Positions 1 through 6,281 of a stretch of DNA of 36,076 nt are shown here, in pieces (the stretch's first letter is position 1; every line of letters starts with the position of its first letter). The notes under the pieces are model-generated. The model was not told the DNA's origin and ran no database searches. It was given only the letters and a program-made list of their open reading frames with translations. The stretch comes from Rhodoferax sp. (GTDB lineage: Bacteria > Pseudomonadota > Gammaproteobacteria > Burkholderiales > Burkholderiaceae_C): positions 1 to 36,076 of the forward strand of contig VMTC01000052.1 of assembly GCA_013791765.1 (NCBI GenBank). The letters run 5' to 3'. Made by a program: the position numbers and the translations under genes.

Positions 1-1
1 A

Positions 2-109
2 CTCGGTGAGGGTGAGGGCATTCACTGGCCTAGCATTGACGAAGATATTTCCGTAATGGGGCTTATTGCAGGCCAGCCCTCCGTCGAACTCCGGGCAGCT
101 TATGCCTAA
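2..109 (+). CDS. DUF2442 family protein, C-terminal end only
   Basis: The reading frame is open from the window edge to a TAA at 107-109 and gives 35 residues. The tail contains GIHWPSIDEDISVMGLIAG, a pattern I recognise as the conserved C-terminal end of DUF2442 proteins. The family is small, of unsettled function, and common in mobile gene cassettes. The stop codon lies inside the first core (GCCTAAC) of the attC site that follows, as is usual for cassette genes. The 5' part lies outside the window. Confidence 0.7.
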   Translation, partial: LGEGEGIHWPSIDEDISVMGLIAGQPSVELRAAYA

Positions 110-165
110 CGGGGCGCTCCAGCGGGACGCGCCTACCGCGCGCCCCTGAGCTACGGCGTTAGAGC
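104..165 (+). other. attC recombination site (59-base element) of an integron-type gene cassette
   Basis: The site starts with GCCTAAC (104-110), which fits the inverse-core pattern RYYYAAC, and ends with GTTAGAGC (158-165), which fits the core GTTRRR but has G instead of Y at the seventh base. The roughly 50 bases between form an imperfect palindrome: GGGGCGCTCCAGCGGGACGC on the left faces GCGCGCCCCTGAGCTACGGC on the right, with unpaired bases as in known attC sites. The length of about 61 bp is in the usual range. Recombination would cut between G158 and T159. Confidence 0.75.
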
Positions 166-179
166 GCACGAAAGCCATC

Positions 180-548
180 ATGCGATTCCACGCACCAGAA
201 GTCTCCGCCTCGGTGAGTGGCGACTACTATCAGATCTACCTCGGACCAAAAGAGGACGAGGAACGTGATCCCTTTGAAGTAGTTGGGCCTTACCTCTTGC
301 TACAGCGCGAATTTGAGATGTCTGCACGGCGGTGCTACATTGAGTCGGAGAATGAGAGCTACATTGGCCACTTCGCCCTGAAGTTGATCGAGTTCAGTCC
401 TTCGCTGCTCTCGTTCGAAATCGTGAGACCGAGGGACAACTACGTTGAGGTTTCGTTCGAGTTTGACGCCAAGAACTTCGAAGTGGTGCACCGCGTGGCA
501 GAAGTCATCTTTGGTCTGAGAGAGCCGGACGAAAATGATTCGCTCTAA
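180..548 (+). CDS. hypothetical protein of an integron-type gene cassette
   Basis: This encodes a 122-residue acidic protein without signal peptide or membrane segment; I do not recognise a named family. The composition (many Glu, Asp, Phe and Val residues in alternating strands) suggests a small soluble alpha/beta protein. The ATG at 180 lies 15 bp after the end of the preceding attC core with no strong ribosome binding site. The stop TAA (546-548) is embedded in GCTCTAAC (542-549), the start of this cassette's own attC site. That layout of a single gene tightly enclosed by recombination sites is typical of a cassette gene. An immunity or toxin-related role is possible but nothing in the sequence proves it. 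Confidence 0.65.
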   Translation: MRFHAPEVSASVSGDYYQIYLGPKEDEERDPFEVVGPYLLLQREFEMSARRCYIESENESYIGHFALKLIEFSPSLLSFEIVRPRDNYVEVSFEFDAKNFEVVHRVAEVIFGLREPDENDSL

Positions 549-562
549 CAGGGCGGCTATCG
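542..562 (+). other. truncated attC site closing the second cassette
   Basis: GCTCTAAC (542-549) is the exact reverse complement of GTTAGAGC at 158-165. In a circular cassette the bases at its start pair with the inverse core of its own attC, so this match marks 159-549 as one cassette. The next bases (AGGGCGGCT) resemble the left arm of the attC at 104-165. No right arm or second GTTRRRY core at a plausible distance follows, so the site appears cut off. Confidence 0.55.
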
Positions 563-795
563 CAGTAAACCCTCAGAAATTCATTGAATCTATGACCGCT
601 TGCGGGTAGCGAGAATTGATAGGCCTACGTCGCGTTTGGGTCGATGGTGTGAATTCACTTAGCCAAGTCGAAGGGCAGCTCCCGCTGCATACCTGCCGCA
701 GGATTTATGCCCCAACTCTGCGCTTGTGCCATTTCAAACAAAGTTGAGGCATCTCACCAATTTTTCCGTCATATCAACTGGTGATACCATTGCGC

Positions 796-1061
796 ATGAC
801 TGATGACGCTGGTTTGCAAAACCTTTTAGACCTTGCCGGTTCCGTGATTGACCAGGGCGGTGGCTATTGGGCTATGACAACGCCCATGCGGTCAAGCCAC
901 CCAGGAAGTTCAAGTTTGCTGGCCAGCGCTTGGCTTACGACCACAAACATCGGCACATCTCTGACCAAGGCGTGCCTTACGCATTTTCCAGTGCATGCCA
1001 ATTGCTCAGCGACTTTTTTACCGAGGTTGACCAGATTCTGAAACTAGCCAAACTGAAATAG
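796..1061 (+). pseudogene. TumE-type (DUF6516) toxin gene with internal deletion and frameshift
   Basis: Two pieces of one protein are visible. From ATG 796 the frame reads MTDDAGLQNLLDLAGSVIDQ followed by GGGYW, the expected start of a TumE toxin. From about 867, in another frame, it reads GYDNAHAVKPPRKFKFAGQ and then DHKHRHISDQGVPYAF up to a TAG at 1059-1061, the expected C-terminal half with its conserved YDH.HRH and GVPY motifs. Around 40 central residues are missing, and the junction (TATTGGGCTATGAC, 865-878) shifts the frame. The family is the toxin half of a two-gene toxin-antitoxin system, and the intact antitoxin gene follows 11 bp downstream. The toxin is almost certainly inactive. 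Confidence 0.7.
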
Positions 1062-1072
1062 AAAGAAACACG

Positions 1073-1432
1073 ATGACCATGATGACCATTGGTATCCTGC
1101 CCCAGGAAAAAATCCGAGAGCGAATGATGGCGATTGCGCAAGGCCAGCTCAAGCCCCGGCCCAACGACCCCAAGATTTGGTTTACCTCGATGCGATCACT
1201 GGCTGAAGTGTTGAGCGATGAAAATCGCGCTCTGCTCAAGGTGATTTCGCAGAGCTGCCCCGACTCGATTGCCATGCTGGCTCAGACGACCGGGCGCAGC
1301 CCAGGCAACCTCTCGCGTACCCTCAAAACCATGTCGAACTACGGTCTGATTGAAATGCAAGCCAGCAGTCAGAGGCGGCTGCGCCCCGTGGCCAAGGCCA
1401 CCGAGTTCCAGATTTTGATGACAGCGTTTTAG
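1073..1432 (+). CDS. TumA-type antitoxin / HVO_A0114-like helix-turn-helix protein
   Basis: This 119-residue DNA-binding protein has a winged helix-turn-helix in its second half (about residues 58-110: LLKVISQSCPDSIAMLA then GRSPGNLSRTLKTMSNYGLI). It is the usual partner of the TumE toxin and follows the broken toxin gene by 11 bp. Such antitoxins bind the toxin and repress their own operon. Three ATG codons (1073, 1079, 1082) could start the protein; none has a strong ribosome binding site and the first is given. With the toxin ruined, this is an orphan antitoxin that could still act as a repressor. The family call is from recognition of the pair and not from a search. Confidence 0.7.
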   Translation: MTMMTIGILPQEKIRERMMAIAQGQLKPRPNDPKIWFTSMRSLAEVLSDENRALLKVISQSCPDSIAMLAQTTGRSPGNLSRTLKTMSNYGLIEMQASSQRRLRPVAKATEFQILMTAF

Positions 1433-1569
1433 TTTTGCACGCCAGATCAAGGGGTGAGAGCCAGTGGTCGTGTTTGTCAACGCTGCTTGCTGAGCACCGC
1501 ATCACAAGCGCAACTGTGAGTGGGCACGACTTTTGCTCAATGTATTCCGCCGTATTTTGAAAAACACAC

Positions 1570-2061
1570 ATGCTCACCATCAACAAGCTCATCCCCCAAG
1601 GCCAGGGCCTGGCCCCGGCCTTGCTCAAGCGCGCTGCCACATTGGAACTGGACTGGGACCTGCGGCAAAAGAGCCGTTTTGAAGCCCTTGACTCCGCCGG
1701 GCGGCAGCTTGGCGTGTTTTTGCCGCGAGGCACGGTGGTGCGCGGCGGCGATGTGCTGGTCGCTGAAGATGGCTCCCTGGTCCGGGTCGATGCTGCGCCG
1801 CAGGCGGTGCTGCGCATCACACCCTGTCTGCAGCATGGCACAGCGTTTGACCTGACGCGCGCCGCCTACCACCTGGGCAACCGCCATGTGCCCATTGAGC
1901 TCAAGCCCGATCACCTCAAGATCGAACCCGACCACGTGCTGCTTGAGATGCTGCGCGCGATGCACCTGACGGTGGTGGCCGTCAACGAGCCCTTCGAGCC
2001 CGAGAGCGGCGCTTACGCCTTGGGCGCGCACGCGCACGGCGCTCACAGCCACGCGCATTGA
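1570..2061 (+). CDS. ureE: urease accessory protein UreE
   Basis: UreE is the nickel metallochaperone that delivers Ni2+ to the UreFGH-apourease complex in the cytoplasm. The 163-residue protein has the N-terminal UreE fold (about 5-70, with RQKSRFEALDSAGRQLGVFLPRG split over two strands) and the C-terminal domain (about 80-145, AAYHLGNRHVPIEL), ending in a His-rich tail (HAHGAHSHAH, 154-163) that binds nickel. ureF starts 3 bp after its stop, so the two are co-transcribed. The ATG at 1570 gives the standard N-terminus MLTINKLIP. The genes expected upstream (ureDABC) are not in the window; accessory DNA lies there instead. Confidence 0.95.
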   Translation: MLTINKLIPQGQGLAPALLKRAATLELDWDLRQKSRFEALDSAGRQLGVFLPRGTVVRGGDVLVAEDGSLVRVDAAPQAVLRITPCLQHGTAFDLTRAAYHLGNRHVPIELKPDHLKIEPDHVLLEMLRAMHLTVVAVNEPFEPESGAYALGAHAHGAHSHAH

Positions 2062-2064
2062 GCC

Positions 2065-2778
2065 ATGCCCGCCCCAGCCCGTGAAAGCGCGCACCCCGCC
2101 ATGCGCGCCAGCAGTTTGCTGCAGCTCATGTGGTTGGCCTCACCGGCGCTGCCCATCGGTGGATTCTCTTACTCGGAAGGTCTTGAATCAGCGGTGGACA
2201 GCGCGCGCGTGGCGACAGAAAAAGACGCCTGTGAATGGCTGCTCGATCAGCTTGAGCTGAGTCTGGCGCGAAGTGATCTGGCCACAGTGGCCCAAGCCAT
2301 ACCGGCCTGGCAATGCGCGCACGCAAAGCGCATCGGCCAACTCAACGCCTGGGTGCTGCAAACCCGTGAAAGCAGTGAGCTGCGGGCCCAAACCGAGCAA
2401 ATGGGCCGCTCCTTGCTGGAATGGCTGCGCAACCACACCACCGCCACTGCGCCGCAGATCGCGCTGCTGGCGAGCTTGCAGCCCACGTATCCGCTGGCTT
2501 TTGCGCTGGCAGCAAGCAGCACGGGGGCCCCATTGCGCGACTGCTTGCTGGCTTACGCCTTTGGCTGGGCCGAGAACATGGTGCAAGCGGCCATCAAATC
2601 AGTGCCACTGGGCCAGAGCGCCGGCCAGCGCATTCTCTCAAAGCTGGCAGCGCAAATCCCGTGCGCCGTCGATCACGCGCTGGCCTTGCCCGACGACGCG
2701 CGCCAGGCCTTCTCCCCCATGCTGGCCATTTTGAGCGCACAGCACGAGCTGCAGTATTCACGTCTTTTCAGGTCCTAG
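2065..2778 (+). CDS. ureF: urease accessory protein UreF
   Basis: UreF acts with UreD/H and UreG as the platform that gates GTP hydrolysis by UreG during nickel insertion into urease. The 237-residue all-helical protein shows the family signatures [19 protein letters not shown] (about 25-43) and [20 protein letters not shown] (about 165-184). The ATG at 2065 follows the ureE stop by 3 bp; an alternative ATG at 2101 ([14 protein letters not shown]) would give a more usual N-terminus and cannot be excluded. Its stop codon overlaps a dispersed repeat that fills the short gap to ureG. Confidence 0.95.
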   Translation: MPAPARESAHPAMRASSLLQLMWLASPALPIGGFSYSEGLESAVDSARVATEKDACEWLLDQLELSLARSDLATVAQAIPAWQCAHAKRIGQLNAWVLQTRESSELRAQTEQMGRSLLEWLRNHTTATAPQIALLASLQPTYPLAFALAASSTGAPLRDCLLAYAFGWAENMVQAAIKSVPLGQSAGQRILSKLAAQIPCAVDHALALPDDARQAFSPMLAILSAQHELQYSRLFRS

Positions 2779-2806
2779 CCCTTATTCAGCCTGCGTATGC
2801 CACTCT
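2770..2806 (-). repeat. dispersed Comamonadaceae-type repeat, degenerate copy in the ureF-ureG gap
   Basis: Read on the minus strand, TACGCAGGC, seven bases and then AGGGCTA matches the copy at 12727-12782 in 17 of 22 positions with the same spacing. The 5' ATAGC block is poorly kept. The copy covers the ureF stop codon and part of the 50-bp gap before ureG, so it is transcribed as part of the urease accessory mRNA. Confidence 0.45.
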
Positions 2807-2828
2807 TTAGTAAATAGCACAGAACACC

Positions 2829-3494
2829 ATGAACACCTCCCTGCATCAGATCAAAAACCGCAGCAAAAAACTGCCACCTTTGCGCGTGGGCATCGGCGGC
2901 CCGGTGGGCTCCGGCAAGACGACGCTGCTGGAAATGCTGTGCAAAGGCCTGCGCGAGCGCTACGACCTGGTCGCCATCACCAACGACATTTACACCAAGG
3001 AAGACCAGCGCCTGCTCACCGAGAGCGGCGCCTTGCCCGCCGATCGCATCATGGGCGTTGAAACCGGCGGCTGCCCGCACACAGCCATCCGCGAAGATGC
3101 GTCGATCAACCTGGAGGCGATTGACCGCATGCTGGTTGACTTTCCAGATGCAGACATCATCTTCATCGAGAGCGGCGGCGACAACCTGGCTGCCACCTTC
3201 AGCCCCGAGCTCTCCGACCTGACGATTTACGTCATCGACGTGGCCGCCGGTGAAAAAATACCGCGCAAGGGCGGCCCCGGCATCACCAAGAGCGACCTGT
3301 TTGTCATCAACAAGATCGACCTCGCGCCCTATGTGGGCGCCAGTCTGGACGTGATGGCGCTAGATACCACTCGTATGCGCACCACCGTCAAGGGCCTCAA
3401 ACCCTTTGTCATGACCAACCTGAAAACCGGTAGTGGTGTGCAAGAGGTGATGGCGTTCATTGAAAGCCAAGGCATGCTGCAAAGCGGCAACTGA
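2829..3494 (+). CDS. ureG: urease accessory GTPase UreG
   Basis: UreG is the SIMIBI-class GTPase that binds nickel and powers its insertion into the urease active site. The 221-residue protein has the P-loop [10 protein letters not shown] (about 23-32), the nickel-binding GGCPH (about 80-84), EDASIN, the conserved [19 protein letters not shown] segment and the base-specifying NKID. The length is normal for the family. It closes the ureEFG unit; the gap of 50 bp after ureF carries a degenerate dispersed repeat. The convergent gene at 3531-3773 begins 37 bp downstream. Confidence 0.96.
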   Translation: MNTSLHQIKNRSKKLPPLRVGIGGPVGSGKTTLLEMLCKGLRERYDLVAITNDIYTKEDQRLLTESGALPADRIMGVETGGCPHTAIREDASINLEAIDRMLVDFPDADIIFIESGGDNLAATFSPELSDLTIYVIDVAAGEKIPRKGGPGITKSDLFVINKIDLAPYVGASLDVMALDTTRMRTTVKGLKPFVMTNLKTGSGVQEVMAFIESQGMLQSGN

Positions 3495-3503
3495 GGCAGT
3501 TGC
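3487..3503 (+). terminator. small perfect hairpin at the end of ureG
   Basis: GCAACTG (3487-3493), a 3-base loop and CAGTTGC (3497-3503) form a 7-bp perfect stem overlapping the ureG stop codon. It sits between convergent genes, where a bidirectional terminator would fit, but no T-run follows on either strand, so the assignment is weak. Confidence 0.3.
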
Positions 3504-3530
3504 GCCCGACGACTTGCCTGCTGGGGGCCA

Positions 3531-3773
3531 TCAACGCTTGAGCATGCGATAGAGCAGCAGCAAGATGATGGAGCCGACCAGCGCGCCCAGAAAACCAGCG
3601 GTTTCACCGATCGCGTACCAGCCCAGCGCACGGCCAAGAAATGTGGCCGCCAGCGAGCCGGCGATACCGATGGCAGCCGTGACGAAGAACCCGCCCGGAT
3701 CCCGGCCAGGGGTCAACATCTTGGCGATGATGCCGACAACAAAGCCAATGAGAACGGCCCAGATAATTGACAT
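3531..3773 (-). CDS. GlsB/YeaQ/YmgE family small membrane protein
   Basis: This 80-residue protein belongs to the transglycosylase-associated (GlsB/YeaQ/YmgE) family, a stress-related group of inner-membrane proteins of unclear molecular function. It has three predicted membrane segments (about 3-20, 27-47, 57-76), the early loop KMLTPGRDPGG and the Gly-rich pattern GIAGSLAATFLG typical of the family. Length is as expected (about 80-85). It lies 55 bp downstream of the LysM protein gene on the same strand; both families are often induced by osmotic or envelope stress, so co-expression is plausible but not shown. Confidence 0.88.
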   Translation of the reverse strand: MSIIWAVLIGFVVGIIAKMLTPGRDPGGFFVTAAIGIAGSLAATFLGRALGWYAIGETAGFLGALVGSIILLLLYRMLKR

Positions 3774-3827
3774 GATTAAGCCCTGACGGTAAGAGTGTGA
3801 AGCGGAAAGTGGGAGCCAGCCAGCCGA

Positions 3828-4316
3828 TCAAGCCAGCGCGGGAACGCGCAAGACCTGGCCCGGATAAATGCGATCAGGATTCTTCAGCATGGGCTTGTTG
3901 GCCTCGAAAATCGCATCATATTTGTTAGCGTCCCCGTACATCTCTTTGGATATTTTCGAAAGTGAGTCGCCGCCCTTGACGGTGTAAAAACGCGACGCTT
4001 CGGACGCGGCGGTAACGGTCAATTGATCGTTGACCTTTTCAACCGAGTCCACGTTGCCGCAGCACAGAACAACTTTTTCGCGCGTGGCTTGATCGGCGGC
4101 CGCGCCCGAGACCGTGGCTGTCATGGAGGCGCCATCAAAAGCAACAGCGAGATTTTGCACGTCCAGATTCTGGGTCTTGACGTAGGTCAGAATCGCATCG
4201 GCTGCCTTCTGGTTGAGCGCCGCAACATCTGCCGGCGCCGCCGTCGCGACGGCATCAGGCTTGCCCAGATTGAACAGTTTTTCGCCAGCTTCTTTGATGA
4301 AGGAAATTAGACTCAT
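3828..4316 (-). CDS. kbp: BON and LysM domain protein, Kbp (YgaU)-like
   Basis: This 162-residue protein without signal peptide has a short N-terminal helix (MSLISFIKEAGEKLF), a BON domain (about 28-100, with the VVLCCGNVDSVEKVNDQL segment) and a C-terminal LysM domain (about 108-160, YTVKGGDSLSKISKEMYGD). This order matches E. coli Kbp/YgaU, a cytoplasmic potassium-binding protein induced by osmotic stress. GGAG lies about 10 bases upstream of the ATG on the minus strand and supports this start. The K+ role is inferred from the family. Confidence 0.85.
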   Translation of the reverse strand: MSLISFIKEAGEKLFNLGKPDAVATAAPADVAALNQKAADAILTYVKTQNLDVQNLAVAFDGASMTATVSGAAADQATREKVVLCCGNVDSVEKVNDQLTVTAASEASRFYTVKGGDSLSKISKEMYGDANKYDAIFEANKPMLKNPDRIYPGQVLRVPALA

Positions 4317-4703
4317 GTTGCGCTACTCCAATAAATAAAAAAATGATGTGCCGGTTTGGCCACGACTTTGTGTTGCGTTCGCTGACAGCCTGGGCAGCCG
4401 ATTGCCCAAGCGGATGCAGGCACGGCAAACGCAGAAACAAGTCTAGGTCAAACATGCCCATGACTTCTGTTCGGTAACAGACATAAGGGGTGGTGCCAAT
4501 CTGCAAATTTTTGAAATGAGAAATCTGAGCCGGCGCAGTTCTTCACGCCATGGGCGGGGCAGGCTCGATGGCAGCCCTGGCGTCCAATTCGGCCGGTCTG
4601 TCTTGGCTTTTCATGTCATCCCAATGACAGCCCTCAACTCACCGCGCAGCGAGAATGCTACTGCCCTTGGGCACTATTGCGCCCACCTCCATACCCACCC
4701 CAC
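4317..4703. other. intergenic region between divergent kbp and MFS genes
   Basis: No gene is supported here. The stretch next to kbp (4330-4350) is AT-rich and may hold its promoter. Two short inverted repeats stand out: TCTGTT-CGGT-AACAGA (4466-4481) and TGTCAT-CCCA-ATGACA (4614-4629). The second lies about 75 bp before the transporter start and could be an operator for an unseen regulator. Confidence 0.4.
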
Positions 4704-5888
4704 ATGCCAAAAGATCCTGCAACTGCGCCCGTCGCGCCCTTGCCCAAAGTCCTGTGGCCCTTGCTATTTGGCAACTTTGTCATTGGCACGGGCGTGATGG
4801 TGGTCCCCGGCACACTCAATGACATCAGCACATCGCTGGCCATTTCGGTGGCGGCGGCCGGGCAGTTGATCACCGCTGCCGCTGTGGTGATGTTTATTGG
4901 TGCACCGCTGTTTGCCAGCGTTGTGGCGGGATGGGACCGGCGCCGTCTGCTGGCGCTATCGCTGTTGTGGTACGGCGTGTTTCTGGGCCTGAGTGCGCTG
5001 ATGCCCAGCTTTGCCTGGCTGATGGTGATGCGGGTGCTAACCGTGCTGGCACCGGCCATCTTCACACCCCAGGCCGCAGCCTGTGTCGGCCTGCTGGTGG
5101 CGCCGCACCAGCGCGGGCGCGCCATCACTTTTATTTTCCTGGGCTGGTCAGTCGCCTCGGTCCTGGGGCTGCCGCTGGGCGCCTGGATCGGTGGCACGCT
5201 GGGCTGGCGCAGCGCCTTTGCATTGGTGGCACTGCTCAGCCTGATCAGTGCGCTATGGCTGTGGCGCGCCTTGCCCAACGGCATCAAGCCGCCAGCGCTT
5301 TCAAGAGCAGCATGGGGTGAAACCTTGCAATCGAAGGCGTTGATGCTGTGCGTGCTTGTCACACTGTTGTACTCGGCCGGCCAGTTTGTGCTGTTTTCGT
5401 ACTTTGCGCCCTACTTCAAGGCCCAGTTGCAGGCCACACCGGTGCAACTGAGCCTGCTGTTCGCGTGGTTCGGCGCCTTTGGCTTGATCGGCAATATTGT
5501 GATGTCGCGCCAGATTGAGCGCATCGGTGCCGCACGCGCCGTGATGTGGGGCGTGGGCAGCATGGCGGTCAGCTTGTTGCTGTGGCCTTTGGGCACCAGC
5601 CTGATGCTGGCAGCGTTGATCGCCATCCCTTGGGGCCTGGGCTGCTTTTCTTCCAACTCTGCCCAGCAGGCACGGCTGGTGGGCATTGCGCCGGCGCTCG
5701 CATCTGGTTCGATTGCACTGAACACCTCAGCGATGTACGCCGGCCAGGCGCTGGGCGCGGGCAGCGGAGGCTGGCTCATTGCCCACGGCGGTATGAACTC
5801 GCTGCACTGGTTCGGCTTGGCGGGGCTGCTGGCGGCGATGGCAGTAAGTTGGTGGGCAGCCCGCCAAAGCCCGCATGGGGCCGCTTAG
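4704..5888 (+). CDS. MFS transporter, DHA1-type putative efflux permease
   Basis: This is a 394-residue inner-membrane protein with about 12 hydrophobic segments, of the major facilitator superfamily. The first half shows WDRRRLLALSLLWYG after TM2, matching the A-motif position, and LGLPLGAWIGGTLGWRSAF between TM5 and TM6, the C-motif-like pattern of proton-driven drug/sugar antiporters (AraJ/YdhP type). The ATG at 4704 is preferred over the TTG nine codons upstream because it gives a short cytoplasmic N-terminus before TM1. Its substrate cannot be inferred and no regulator is adjacent. It is transcribed alone. Confidence 0.85.
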   Translation: MPKDPATAPVAPLPKVLWPLLFGNFVIGTGVMVVPGTLNDISTSLAISVAAAGQLITAAAVVMFIGAPLFASVVAGWDRRRLLALSLLWYGVFLGLSALMPSFAWLMVMRVLTVLAPAIFTPQAAACVGLLVAPHQRGRAITFIFLGWSVASVLGLPLGAWIGGTLGWRSAFALVALLSLISALWLWRALPNGIKPPALSRAAWGETLQSKALMLCVLVTLLYSAGQFVLFSYFAPYFKAQLQATPVQLSLLFAWFGAFGLIGNIVMSRQIERIGAARAVMWGVGSMAVSLLLWPLGTSLMLAALIAIPWGLGCFSSNSAQQARLVGIAPALASGSIALNTSAMYAGQALGAGSGGWLIAHGGMNSLHWFGLAGLLAAMAVSWWAARQSPHGAA

Positions 5889-6281
5889 CCGACGCCGACA
5901 CCTGGCACAAGGTCATTGAGCACCGACTGACGTTTCCTGCGAGAGCCAGGGCTCATCGACAAAAATTCAATTCATGACACTGGACTGGTGGGATCAGATC
6001 GTCCACCCCCCGCGCGACTTGGCTTTGGCATGGCGACAACGCGGTTTGGCCCCTGCGCCACTGCGATACACCAGCCATCGCGACATCGCACCCACCCTGA
6101 ACAGGCTGGCTCGCCCGGCCGGCAGACAAGGGCCCACCCAACAGGGGCTATTTTTTATAAAAAATGATGACTTTTTCAACAATGTCAATCAGGTAAATCC
6201 CTCGAGCGATTATGATGCGCTGCACAATTTCCCTTCCCGTTGAGCGCAAGGGGTTGCTGATCACAATCGGAGTTTCTCGTT
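5889..6281 (+). other. intergenic region upstream of pta
   Basis: This holds no gene I can support. The right third is AT-rich and includes a perfect 14-bp palindrome TTTTTTATAAAAAA (6151-6164), probably part of the pta promoter region. CGGAG at 6269-6273 lies just upstream of the pta ATG and serves as its ribosome binding site. A weak open frame (5974-6243, plus) has no recognisable family and no ribosome binding site. Confidence 0.4.

Noticed and set aside
5974-6243. Open frame of 89 codons upstream of pta
   Set aside because: No ribosome binding site, no recognisable family, and the right part is AT-rich promoter-like DNA; most likely chance.
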